From the NCBI GenBank assembly GCA_948470475.1, contig OX419342.1, positions 27,830,354 to 27,894,353 on the forward strand: a stretch of DNA of 64,000 nt. The letters run 5' to 3'. The stretch comes from Galaxea fascicularis. Taxonomy: Eukaryota; Cnidaria; Anthozoa; Scleractinia; Euphylliidae. How positions within the stretch are numbered: position 1 is the first letter of the stretch; each line of letters opens with the position of its first letter. Under the pieces are notes generated by a model that did not search any database, was not told where the DNA came from, and saw only the letters and a list, made by a program, of their open reading frames with translations. The position numbers and the translations under genes are program-made. Of the stretch, positions 23,341 to 35,249 are shown one piece after another.

Positions 23341-23927
23341 ACAGGGTTGGACATTAGCACTGGCCTGCTCACCCAGGCGAGTGTCTTAAGTGTCAGGCGA
23401 GCGCAAATCATTGATCACTTACCTGTTTGACAAGTGCTATTTTCGTTGCCAAGAAATTATTTAGATTATATTTGCTGAGAAATTCCTAAACATAAACTTT
23501 CCATTTCTATTTTGCAAAGTTTTACATTCTGAACTGTCTAATAAATTGGCACTGAAAGGCAACATAAATGGCCTCCTCCTAGTGATAATTACATAACACA
23601 TGTACTTGTTCGAAGTGATACTGCTGGTCACTATCAAGCCATCAGTGATCACTGCTCCTGAGAAGAACAGACACATTTACTTGCAAACTGCAGGGATCTC
23701 ATGAACATTCATCAAGAAAAAACTTTTTGAAATATAAAGTAAGTGCCTCCATTGTGTTTTCTTGGGGTGTGAGGTCTTTAAATAGAATTTTTCATTGAAG
23801 TAATAATCCTTGGATAATCCTTGGTCCTTGGTCTGCCATGTGCTGGACGACATTGCGAGGCAGGGAAGGGGTGGGGGGGGGTGAGGGTCACTCACCTGAA
23901 CGGCGAATACTCTCAAAATTAAGTGTC
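23341..23927. mobile_element. CAGGGTTGGACA-type MITE (right arm)
   Basis: Mirror copy of 12,447-13,033. A few substitutions and a shorter run near 23,480 distinguish it from the left copy. Confidence 0.65.
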
Positions 23928-23957
23928 CAACCCTGTTTATACATGATTTGGGTGATT

Positions 23958-24027
23958 TTTCTACATGGAGGCAGGATGGCCAAGAGGTTTAGGGTGCTGG
24001 TTTTCAATGCAGTGACCCGGGTTCAAA
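23958..24027 (+). mobile_element. Truncated tRNA-derived SINE head (right arm)
   Basis: GGATGGCCAAGAGGTTTAGG and CCCGGGTTCAAAT match the SINE at 12,286-12,416. The copy ends at a deletion junction directly after the B box, where it joins the remnant of the CAGGGC-type MITE. Confidence 0.6.
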
Positions 24028-24519
24028 TATGAGGGGAAAATCCCCGGGCCCGGGCCCTTAATGAGCACCCTGGTTTGCCTTTTCAGTGTGTCAAATGCAA
24101 TGGATTGCTTCATTCTCCTGAAAAATAATTAACTAAAGAAAAACTTAACAAAACCAGACTACTGTACAAAAGCATAACGGTCAAAGTAAAAACCCCCATT
24201 GCAAGGATTGTTTGCATAAACTGTAGCTTGTGTTGTCTTCCTGGGTTTGCAAATTTTATTTTATCATCAGAATTGTGTTGCCCTAATTTTCTGGTCTTTC
24301 TATTTCTCTATCCTTCAGAGCATTTCGTTGTGTAAGGGAAGATCTCAGACAGACCCCATCTGTTGCATCGGTTAAAAGGTCAGTGTTGTCTCAGATTAAC
24401 AAATAGTGTCCATAAAATTCATTTCAGGGTTGTCAAAGATAATTTAAGGTGGCTTGAAAGGGTTTTTCATCGATGTAGTGTTTGCAAAACGATGTAAGAT
24501 TACAAAGAAGGATATTTAA

Positions 24520-26129
24520 CCCATTGGCATCTGGAACTTTCGCCGAAAATCACGTTTTCAAGCTAGTCGAGTCATTTTCTTGCCACTATCTAGCAATTAG
24601 GAGCTAGAACTCACCACAAAACCGTTGGCAAGTCGTGCACTACGCGCCCCTCTGCTCCAGATGCAAAACATTAGAGACTTTAAGCACCGACAACGGGAAC
24701 GGCGACGGCGACGGGAGAGGCCACTGGGAAAACCCAATTCATCTAATGCGCATGTCTATCTTGACGTTGCCGTCACGTCGCAACGTGAGAAGTAGGATTT
24801 TGCCGTCTTGTGAAAACGTGAGTCTGAAAATCCCATTTTCCTAGGCTTTTTTCGAAAATCTTTATATTTGATAACGCAGTAACCTTAATTAGAGCCTGAA
24901 GGTTGCTTACAGGTATTCTTGTTTGCAGACATTAAGGAATTAAGCTGTATTTTGCCTGCTGTAGAGTGAAATATATAAATCAAGGCTGAAGCGAAATGAT
25001 CGGGTTGCTTTGTATTAAATTCCCTGTCGCCGTCATCCGTTTCTGAAGGTATAGGATGTCTGATCTTATTTTCACAACTTAAGTTTTATTCAGTACGCAG
25101 ATAAAGTACGCAGTTATCACTTCATTGGAATAATTTGACAAGAAAATTCAGTACTTTAATGTGTATGTTCGCTGTTTGGGCCGAGTTCCGAAGCAACAAT
25201 AGCGTCAAATTGGGACTTTATTTCATTTTATTCTGATCTTTCTCTTCATGTATTTTGACTTAAAAATTAATAAACTGATATACCTCAGTAAGGAATGGCA
25301 TATTTTGTTTATGGAAACGAAATTCCGAATGACACTCGTTTTCTTGTTCACCGAAACCGAAACACTGATAAAAATTGTTGTCAGGATTTGATCACTTATT
25401 TATGTCATAACAATAAAAATTCTTCGTTATCTATCACCCGCCTTCGTAATGACTAATGAAAAGGTGATTTCTGGCCGCCTTTAAAGAAGACAACGATGAA
25501 ATGGAAGCTAATCGACAACCTAGAAAATGTTGCCGTCGCCGCTTTGATTTTGGCAAGTACGCTTAATGTTTACAATTTCGCCTTTCAACCGCGTTGTCTC
25601 CCCAGTCTTTCCCTCGGTATCCACGTTGCCGTTGCCGTTGCCGGTGCTGGTGCTTAAAGGCTCTATTAGCTTTCAGAGTACGGGTATGCGCAGAAAGCAA
25701 AATTTCGAAAATGAAAAGTGGCACAGCAGTCTTGACTTTTGCTTTTCGCTTTCTCTTCTTCCCTCTTTTCCCGTGCTTTTTGCCTCATTTTTTTTGGGCT
25801 TTTGCTGGGTATTGAGTGGGCTTTGTTTTGGTGGGAAAAAGTTCTGGAAAAGCGTTTAGGATCCTAGGATTTGATGAAAGGAAAGGTAAGTGGGTGGTGG
25901 GGGCAGATTTTTATAGGAATTTTTGCGTTCATGTCGCTTGGTTTTTTGCCTTTATGTTTGGCCCCCCTTGACTGAATCATGCTCAATCTGGTATGGTTTC
26001 AAAGTTCTCGCTATGATAAACACGTTAGTCAACAAAACTACGCTTGACCGTTCAAACTGATGGCGTCACAGGCGGCAGAAGGCACGTCGGTCTGCCAGGG
26101 CGCATGGGGGCGCATTGGACTTAAATGGG
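24520..26129. mobile_element. piggyBac-like non-autonomous element with TTAA duplication, right arm only
   Basis: The 1,610-bp insertion begins CCCATTGG and ends CTTAAATGGG, with TTAA at 24,516-24,519 and 26,130-26,133. The left arm shows the empty site with a single TTAA near 10,240. CCC-ending termini at a TTAA target point to the piggyBac superfamily. I see no transposase; the longest open frames (for example 25,566-25,859) have no recognisable motif. A second element is nested inside (about 24,671-25,668). Confidence 0.85.
24671..25668. mobile_element. Nested MITE with CTTTAAGCACC termini
   Basis: Left end TTAGAGACTTTAAGCACC and, read inward from the right, ATAGAGCCTTTAAGCACC, each followed by CGACGG/CAACGG-type triplets. 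About 1 kb lies between the ends without a recognisable ORF. The same terminus style recurs at 46.3 kb. Exact ends are uncertain. Confidence 0.6.
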
Positions 26130-27014
26130 TTAATGGTGTAGGCAAACTGTCTCCTTGGATCTCTGTTGTTGGGCTATATTTTAAGGGTGCCTGTGATGTC
26201 ATATCAGTTACCATGGCAACATGCCAGGTCCACAAAAAGGTCCTCTAAATGCCAGTTTTTGCAAATTACCCGAAAAAGCAATCTGGCGACCTACCGTTTC
26301 TATTCCTTTGTTGGGAAACTCCCTAAGTTGTTTAACTTTTCAGGCAGTATGAAAAAAATGTATGTAGCAGAATAAAAGATATTTAAAAAAAACGTGTTTT
26401 ATGGCTTACAGAAAATTGTACTAGATAATTTCCCCTGAAACTTTATATTTGAAGTGTCCACGTCAATGGTGCGTGTATGCCAAAAAACCAAGATTTAAGG
26501 GCACCAAGCAAAATTTTGAGCTAAAAACAAATGTACATTCCTCTAACAACAACAAACTCGTAACAACATGAAGGAGCTTGTGTCAAAGCATTTCCTTTTG
26601 GTTTTATCAATTTTTTAAGAAATGCCTTTGCGTCTTAGCGGTGGAAAGTTGTGACAAGTCTACTTTGTATGGCAAAAGTGTACAGTAACACATGCCACCA
26701 TGCTACCAAATAATGCTATTACATAACAGTGATGGTTTTCTTATCTCTGTCTTTTTCGTTTCTTTTCTTTTGTATGGCTGCTATTTTGGGGGATTGTTTC
26801 AGAGTAGGATGTGTCTAAATACCCGGAGTACATCCTGGGCGGTTGTGCTCGCTGGAAAGTCAGCGTCGGCTTCAAAAACAGACGTTTGATATGTGGCTGG
26901 TTCTATCTTGTTCAAATGTGGGCGGCAACGCTAAGTCTGCAAAGAATAGAACCCACTTTACTAACAATAGCATCTTTTCATATTTGCTGACCTGAAACGA
27001 CAACAATTGAACCT

Positions 27015-27756
27015 CTGGGCCCCCCCTGGCCCCCTTACCGTTGCGAGTTCTATCATTGAAAGGGTTGTAACCTATAAGCTGTTAGGTGTCTATATCTCTG
27101 AAGATCTTTCATGGAATGTACACATAGAGTATATAGTCAAAAAGGCCAATAAGCGTTTGTACGCACTGCGCGCGCTTAAGAAGAGTGGCCTCACTATCAA
27201 GCAGCTAGTGCAAGTGTACTGTAGTATTGTACGATCTGTACTAGAATATGCTTGCCCTGTGTGGGCAGCTCTGCCTAAGTACTTAGATGACGCTATAGAA
27301 TCTGTACAAAAAAGGGCCCTGCGCATCATTCTGCCGAACTGTCACTATGACGAAGCCCTAATTCAATCTGACATCACTGCCCTTTCCCAAAGAAGGGAAG
27401 AAGCTTGCATAAATTTTATCAAGCGTGATTGCCGTTCGTCTCCTGTCCTTAAGCCATTAATTCCTCGCGTGTCAATTGACAGGCCGTACTGCCTCCGATC
27501 AGGCGAACGTGTTCCGGTGCGCTTTGTCCCCAAGACAAAGCGTTTCGCAGATTTCTGCACCATTAAGTATCAAGACCAGTTGTAATCCTTTTCTCTGTTA
27601 TGTTTTCTCTGTTATTTGTGCTTTAATCATAGTTATATCATTATTTATCTGACTGTCTTTATACCGTAGTGTCTTGTGCTATTGTCACTGACCATCCTTG
27701 TAATTCAGCCTTTTAGGCTGCGAGAGGGATATCAATAAACTATTATTATTATTATT
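27015..27756 (+). mobile_element. 5'-truncated CR1/L2-like LINE insertion, right arm only
   Basis: The 742-bp insertion is flanked by ACCT at 27,011-27,014 and 27,757-27,760, and the left arm shows the single-copy site near 9,355. It encodes about 190 residues of a non-LTR reverse-transcriptase C-terminus (KLLGVYISEDLSWNVHIEYI, then RSVLEYACPVWAALPKYLDD and QKRALRIILPN) ending at TAA 27,583-27,585. A 3' UTR with AATAAA and an (ATT)n tail follows. These are features of Jockey/CR1/L2-type elements. The mostly intact frame suggests a fairly young insertion. Confidence 0.88.
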
Positions 27757-28057
27757 ACCTACATTAAAATTATTTTGCTAACGAGGACTTATTATCTCTG
27801 TCGATTTGGAATTCCGTTAAGAGACAGAGTTCCTGTTTGTGTTGGTCCTTTTTATTGCCCATGGAAGCTATCTTGGTCACGTAACGTCAAGATTGGATGC
27901 CAAAAATGGTCGTGTGCATACTATCCAAACATAACAGCAACATTCCACTGCTTGCTTGTCGGTGACGTGGTATTTAAGCTCACCCCGGCCCTGTGGACAA
28001 CAGCACTGAATCTCTTTGTTTACAAAACACCATTGTCCATGCAATGAAGAAAGTCAT

Positions 28058-30985
28058 CTTATCTCCTTTGGTAAGGAATTTTAAGCTGTCTTTTCAGCTT
28101 ACTGAACACATGATCTGTGAGGAGCAAATTGGCAGACCGTCTTGACTTTGCCTTTCCAGAACAGCTTTGTTTTTCCACATTCCCAAAATAAGTGGTAAAG
28201 GCTTTGTCTCTCACTCTGACAAAAATTACAGACCTCATCATCTACAAGTCCCACTAATTGCCGTTGTAATAATTTGAAGTTAAAAACTATACGTTTGGAG
28301 TTTTTTCTACATGTAAAAGCGAATTCATAAGCTGTTTTCCAGATGATGTGTTCGTGTGAGCCAATGTTTATTTCCTTGTGCCATTTTTCTTGGCATTGTT
28401 TTGGTTTTTCGTTTTTACTTGACACAAGCTTTTTCTAAACAAGTCTTGATGATTTTGGTTTTTCCAATTTCAAATGGAAGCTTTCAATTAGCCAGCCTGT
28501 GTTTCCTCTATCTGTCTACGTAGACAATTAATTGCTGAGATCATCCCGTAAAATTTTAGAGGGGAAACCTACTGGCCGTATTCATTTTGAAAAGCATTTG
28601 GTGACGGAAACTTAGAAAATTTATCCATTAAATTTTCAACTTTTGTTATTCCCTTAAAAAACTAGTCCTTGTAAAAGACAGGTTTATCGTCAATTCTTAT
28701 CAGCGAGTTGTACCATAGAGGTGACGACATAAGGTGTTTGTCTGATGTGAATATCTCCTCAAAGGAGGTGGCATACGAGATTTCAGGGATTTCTTTAACA
28801 AAAGGGCCTGACTTCTTAAATATATTGTGCATGTCTTTTTTATTAAGCTTTCCTAGTAGCACCACTTTGCCTCCGTAGGGTTGAAGTTCCAAATCAAGGA
28901 TACTTTTCCAGCTGCTACTGTTTTCAATACTGAGGGATTCTTTTATCCAATAAGCCTCAAGGGGTTTATTAAAAGAAGCTATATCAATCATCTTAAGTCC
29001 TCCTTCAGCATAGTTGTTTATTATTACATTACGCTTTATGTTGTCTACTTTTTCGTTCCAACGAAATTTGTAAAAAATTGCCTAAGCACTTTAATTGTTT
29101 CGACATCGATTTGGAGAGGTGCAAGAATATATGCTAATTGTGATACCACTAGACTTTTTTTAAAACCATAATTTTTCCTAATAGACTGAGTCTCTGAAAT
29201 TTCCAGCAGCCTAATATGTCCTTTGCTTTTTCCAATCTGGCTTTGTAGTTTTGAGATACTGACCACACTCAAAGTGCTTTGACTTTTTTTACTCGACCAT
29301 TTGAATTTTTTTTCCGGACAAAGTTTAAGATCGTATTTTGCTCTTGAGCCAATCCACAAGGCTTCCGATTTGCTGCACATATTTCCAAAAACATCTAATA
29401 GCCTGAGGGCTTCTTCGAGGGAATGTTCCGAACCGTCTAATATAAGTGTGGTGTCGTCTGCGTATTTTGGAGCTATAGAGGCTTTCATAAAAGGAAACGC
29501 ATTCGTTCAAAATGTCTTTGTCGGTGACAACCAAATTGTTCTCATTAGTTTTAATCTGAGTTATAGTTCCCTGTTTGCAATGTCTTTTTCAAGAAAAATC
29601 AAGAAAGTACTTAGTATTTTTCTTGCCTTCATTGTACCATCGAGATTTGGATCTGAGAGTAGCTTCTTTCAGTTTGGTATTCAATCAATAGCTCTAATTC
29701 TCCTTTCTTTGTTTCAAGTTCCAACCATACTTTTTGTTTTTGAGAGTCATCTATGTAGATATTTGTAATATCTTTTTCTAAAGTTTCATTTGACTGTTCG
29801 ATATTCTTTCGTTCCTGCGTCATTTTCTTTTCCTTAGATGCTCCATATTTCATTGATTCCTCCCTTACTTTCAGTTTTACCATTTCCCAGAGTACAAACA
29901 TATCCTTCGCATATTCATCCTTAGTTTGTTGTATAATTGATTTGATTTGGTTAACAGGTGCTTCCCATTTGTAATAAAGTCACATACTATGAAGCGTCCC
30001 CCGGGGTCTGAATAAGCTTTAGAATTTTGAAAGTCAAAATTGTTGTTAAAGAGAATGGCAACACCTGCAGTTTTGCTCTAGCCACAGCTAAATAGTACTT
30101 GATATCCCCATTCTGCTCGGCAATCATGCTTATTTTCTTCAGTACAATGAACTTCTTGAAGGAAAAATATTGACATCTTTTCCGAGCAGAGCCAATTAAA
30201 CGTTTCCCGATGATTTGCCTTGTCTCCTAATCCTCTTACATTAAGAGACCCTATTTTAAGATCCATTTATTTGTTTACTTTGGTTTGTAATATAAATTTC
30301 CCTGGCCATCCATCCCCAAGAGCACTTCTGTGATTGATCAAAGGTGTAAACTACAAAATCAAAAAATAAACAAAAACAGGGTCAGAAAATATGCGGACAA
30401 AAATATACAAAGACAGCAATAAAAACAGCCGTAGGACACAAAGAGTTGAAGTTTGCAATGCTGATTCGTTTTGCTTGCGGCCTATCTTCAAAACTCTCCG
30501 TTTGCGTACGCCCTCGATAAGAATTTAAGTTTGATTTTAATAGTGGCTTAAACGTTACACTTTCGCTGTTCTCAAGATTAGCGGCCATCGGATATCTCGA
30601 GTTCCTTGCCAGCAGACCAATACTCACCATTTATGTATAGTTTATCTGGTTGGTTCCTTGGAGCTTGTTTCAGTATTTCAAGTTGTACTTTTTGCCTGTT
30701 GACGATCTTGGTGGAGGGTCGTTGAACATTTGGTATTTTGTGCCTTGTAAAATCGATGACCCGGCGCCAATATTTCCTCGCAATCTCTATAACGTAAAAA
30801 GCGGGCTAGTATGGGTCGCAGTCATCCGTTCCTTCCCTTACCTATTCGGCGAACCCGCTGAATCTCAGCAGTCTCTTGCATCTTTGTAACCAAGATCACG
30901 TTTCAAAAACTGTCGAAGCACTTCTTTGGTATCTCCTTGTTGATCTGCTGATATCTTTCTCTCCCCAATATTCATGAATTTACTA
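28058..30985 (-). pseudogene. Decayed Tx1/L1-like LINE (right arm)
   Basis: Mirror of 5,085-9,060. The ORF1-like, endonuclease (30,078-30,266), YADD (about 29,450-29,480) and zinc-finger parts (28,099-28,425) are present. 1,048 bp containing most of the reverse transcriptase is deleted. The junction at about 29,463-29,468 falls on AAAATA, which occurs at both ends of the missing segment in the left arm. Confidence 0.85.
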
Positions 30986-32682
30986 TTCTCGCGTCAATGT
31001 TATCGAAGGGCAAAGGTGCAGTCTGCTTACATTCGAACAAGTAACAAACTTTATTTAACCAGAAGCAGTGTATTGTACACAGTGCAAGGTCGTAAACTAA
31101 CGTTCTTAGTGTGGTGTCCATTTTGTAAACATTGTGTAGTACTTCTTAAATCAAAACTTATAATAAAAAAGGAAAACTTTATTTAACCCGGGTAGCCGAT
31201 TCAGCTACGTGGCTACTTTAAAGGCTGTCGTCAAAGCTTGGTTTGATTGGCACTGCCCTTGACCAGTTTTGATCCTTTGTGTGTGTGATTAGTTGAGGAA
31301 GAACAAACAGTCGGAAAAAACTGTTAGAGTTTACACTTTTCACAGTAAACTGCCACAAAGTCTACAATGTGGCCAATCCTCCGTGTCTGTGTACTTTACT
31401 TTTAACTGGGAAGTACCAAAGGCCTATGGTTTGGGGATTTACCAACAAAGCTTGGCACAGGGGTCTTTGGACGTAGAACCAATTTCAGTCGCCTCCTACT
31501 GGGAACAGGAGACCCTCCATGTGCAAGACACTCAAAAAAACTGTCCCCAGCTACTACCACGAGTCACAGCCGTATTGTTGTATGGGACCATTTATCGAAG
31601 CCTTAGCACTAAAATTCAAAGTGCTCGTCCACAGCCACCAGTAATTAGGCAAACTAATGTTTTAAAAGTTTTAGTGAAAAAGCAAAATAAATCAGTTACA
31701 TGAAACAAGTAGCTCTTTCTCAAGAGCAAACAGAAAATTAAAAGAACTGGTCACACTGGAGACAGCACACAAAACACCATAAGAGCAAATCAAACACGGA
31801 AAATAAAATTAACTAAAAACCACAAAAAATTAAAGTGATGCCCTGGGGACTAATGATGAAAGAACCTCTCACCCCTCCCTCTCCAAGAAGAGAAGGCCTT
31901 CTCTACCCCCTGTGGAGAAAGGGAAAGAGTGCAAGTTCAACCCATTTAACTTCACTCCATAAGAGAGAGAACGAAAAGGAGAATTCCGACTCCCAAGCTA
32001 TCCCTAAGAAAACGGAAAGAGAACTTGTGAGACTTCTTTGCACTGGGAACAAGAACGATTAACTGTAACTCCAGAGTTCCAATATCAATTCTCATTTCTA
32101 TAACTTTCTTTGTGTATTAGTTAAGAGAATTTGGGGTAATATCAACATGACCTCTGGCTGATGAATTTGTCCAGTCACCTGGACAATATCTTGAGAGGGT
32201 TGGGCTTACCTGTAAATGCCTTGTTTTTTGTACCTTTCATCACTTCCGTCAAAATGGTTTCAGTAACCCTGTAAACTTTTGGAAGGAAGAAGAGTTGCTT
32301 GGGAGAATGTTGAAAATAAGGGATAAGTGGGAAATATTGAAAGTGGTTCAAACATTAAATTTTAAGTAAATAATTAGATCAAGCCCAGACCGTCCTCCAC
32401 CACAATAACGTGCCTCTTTCACCATTAACAGACTAATTTATGTGTATACCTTTTTACCTTTCTTTCAATCTCGATTCACCCCATTTTCTCCCAATTTCAC
32501 ATCTACCAACCCCTTACTTTAAGAACAAATATGCTAATCACTTCTAAGAGTTCAAGGGTCAACCCTAGTAGTATTGCATAACAGAGCAGTTAGTACGACA
32601 ACGCATCAATATTCCTCCCTCCCTAAAAAAACTTCACAACATATGAATAAATTACTTCCTCTTTACACATGCAACAAATGAA

Positions 32683-32926
32683 TTACTCCTAATTTTGTAC
32701 ATACATTAATAGTTATCTTTCCAGTATCTATATATCTCCAAAACGAGTCTAAGTGCGAAGCTTTTGTTATGAAAATTAGTTTTCATTCATATGTAAAGTA
32801 GAACTAATTACCATAACAAAAACTTCGCACTTGGACTCGCTTTGAAGAGGAGGCAGACATGAACTCGGATATGGCCTATTTTTCCGTTCTTAAATACAAA
32901 AAATCTCTCACAAATTCACATCTGAA
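32683..32926. mobile_element. Right-arm-only insertion with long foldback stem
   Basis: About 245 bp sit between the LINE side and the minisatellite in the right arm but not at the matching left position (about 3,385). Within it, CAAAACGAGTCTAAGTGCGA (from 32,739) pairs with a near-complement ending at 32,845. The stem is roughly 30 bp and continues through TTTTGTTATG/CATAACAAAA. This looks like a foldback MITE plus flank. Confidence 0.65.
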
Positions 32927-32937
32927 TAAATTATCCC

Positions 32938-35054
32938 GGAAGGGAGGGTTGGGAGTACCTCCCACCCCTCCCTCTCCCACTCTGTCGAGTGGAAGAAGGG
33001 AGGGTTGGGAGTACCTCCCACCCCTCCCTCTCCCACTCTGTCGAGTGGAAGAAGGGAGGGTTGGGAGTACCTCCCACCCCTCCCTCTCCCACTCTGTCGA
33101 GTGGAAGAAGGGAGGGTTGGGAGTACCTCCCACCCCTCCCTCTCCCACTCTGTCGAGTGGAAGAAGGGAGGGTTGGGAGTACCTCCCACCCCTCCCTCTC
33201 CCACTCTGTCGAGTGGAAGAAGGGAGGGTTGGGAGTACCTCCCACCCCTCCCTCTCCCACTCTGTCGAGTGGAAGAAGGGAGGGTTGGGAGTACCTCCCA
33301 CCCCTCCCTCTCCCACTCTGTCGAGTGGAAGAAGGGAGGGTTGGGAGTACCTCCCACCCCTCCCTCTCCCACTCTGTCGAGTGGAAGAAGGGAGGGTTGG
33401 GAGTACCTCCCACCCCTCCCTCTCCCACTCTGTCGAGTGGAAGAAGGGAGGGTTGGGAGTACCTCCCACCCCTCCCTCTCCCACTCTGTCGAGTGGAAGA
33501 AGGGAGGGTTGGGAGTACCTCCCACCCCTCCCTCTCCCACTCTGTCGAGTGGAAGAAGGGAGGGTTGGGAGTACCTCCCACCCCTCCCTCTCCCACTCTG
33601 TCGAGTGGAAGAAGGGAGGGTTGGGAGTACCTCCCACCCCTCCCTCTCCCACTCTGTCGAGTGGAAGAAGGGAGGGTTGGGAGTACCTCCCACCCCTCCC
33701 TCTCCCACTCTGTCGAGTGGAAGAAGGGAGGGTTGGGAGTACCTCCCACCCCTCCCTCTCCCACTCTGTCGAGTGGAAGAAGGGAGGGTTGGGAGTACCT
33801 CCCACCCCTCCCTCTCCCACTCTGTCGAGTGGAAGAAGGGAGGGTTGGGAGTACCTCCCACCCCTCCCTCTCCCACTCTGTCGAGTGGAAGAAGGGAGGG
33901 TTGGGAGTACCTCCCACCCCTCCCTCTCCCACTCTGTCGAGTGGAAGAAGGGAGGGTTGGGAGTACCTCCCACCCCTCCCTCTCCCACTCTGTCGAGTGG
34001 AAGAAGGGAGGGTTGGGAGTACCTCCCACCCCTCCCTCTCCCACTCTGTCGAGTGGAAGAAGGGAGGGTTGGGAGTACCTCCCACCCCTCCCTCTCCCAC
34101 TCTGTCGAGTGGAAGAAGGGAGGGTTGGGAGTACCTCCCACCCCTCCCTCTCCCACTCTGTCGAGTGGAAGAAGGGAGGGTTGGGAGTACCTCCCACCCC
34201 TCCCTCTCCCACTCTGTCGAGTGGAAGAAGGGAGGGTTGGGAGTACCTCCCACCCCTCCCTCTCCCACTCTGTCGAGTGGAAGAAGGGAGGGTTGGGAGT
34301 ACCTCCCACCCCTCCCTCTCCCACTCTGTCGAGTGGAAGAAGGGAGGGTTGGGAGTACCTCCCACCCCTCCCTCTCCCACTCTGTCGAGTGGAAGAAGGG
34401 AGGGTTGGGAGTACCTCCCACCCCTCCCTCTCCCACTCTGTCGAGTGGAAGAAGGGAGGGTTGGGAGTACCTCCCACCCCTCCCTCTCCCACTCTGTCGA
34501 GTGGAAGAAGGGAGGGTTGGGAGTACCTCCCACCCCTCCCTCTCCCACTCTGTCGAGTGGAAGAAGGGAGGGTTGGGAGTACCTCCCACCCCTCCCTCTC
34601 CCACTCTGTCGAGTGGAAGAAGGGAGGGTTGGGAGTACCTCCCACCCCTCCCTCTCCCACTCTGTCGAGTGGAAGAAGGGAGGGTTGGGAGTACCTCCCA
34701 CCCCTCCCTCTCCCACTCTGTCGAGTGGAAGAAGGGAGGGTTGGGAGTACCTCCCACCCCTCCCTCTCCCACTCTGTCGAGTGGAAGAAGGGAGGGGTGG
34801 GAGTACCTCCCACCCCTCCCTCTCCCACTCTGTCGAGTGGAAGAAGGGAGGGTTGGGAGTACCTCCCACCCCTCCCTCTCCCACTCTGTCGAGTGGAAGA
34901 AGGGAGGGTTGGGAGTACCTCCCACCCCTCCCTCTCCCACTCTGTCGAGTGGAAGAAGGGAGGGGTGGGAGTACCTCCCACCCCTCCCTCTCCCACTCTG
35001 TCGAGTGGAAGAAGGGAGGGGTGGGAGTACCTCCCACCCCTCCCTCTCCCACTC
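32938..35054 (-). repeat. 56-bp minisatellite, counterpart array, about 38 units
   Basis: This is the right-arm counterpart of the array at 188-3,373, in opposite orientation. The TCGAG junction recurs every 56 bp from 32,985 to 35,001, giving about 38 units. The G-rich strand is the - strand and carries GGGAGAGGGAGGGGTGGG in each unit; the extra G explains 56 instead of 55 bp. Three units at the outer end (around 34,795, 34,965 and 35,020) share a T-to-G variant (GGGAGGGGTGGGAG), so variants cluster at the array edge as expected for array turnover. All six frames are open for the same reason as on the left. Confidence 0.97.
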
Positions 35055-35249
35055 TTCCCTCCCTCTCTCAATCTGTACTTTTTCTAGTCTTCCCTTTTTT
35101 TATATTCTCCATTCCAACTTAAGTTTTTTACTTTATTAAGTTAACAAGGAGACAGAGAAGTTTGCTGCATTTTGTTGCAGCACTTTATTTTTTCTTTGAC
35201 TGTAATGTGAAGGGTTGGTGTTTTTTATTTGCCCTCTTTTTTTTAAATT

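Larger units (their letters stand above)
19010..35240 (-). repeat. Right arm of giant inverted repeat
   Basis: Reverse-complement partner of 30-18,117. It differs from the left arm by a LINE insertion (27,015-27,756), a piggyBac-like insertion (24,520-26,129) and a foldback insertion near 32,683-32,926. It lacks the left-arm segments 6,602-7,649, about 10,735-12,351, about 16,942-17,525 and the small MITE at 16,062-16,227. Insertions with target duplications on one side and microhomology deletions on the other show that the two arms evolved separately for some time. Confidence 0.93.

Noticed and set aside
1..35240. Simple fold-back read artefact (missed adapter or chimeric read) as the cause of the palindrome
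   Set aside because: The arms differ by transposon insertions with target duplications and by dated deletions, which a single molecule read twice cannot produce. A haplotype join remains possible.
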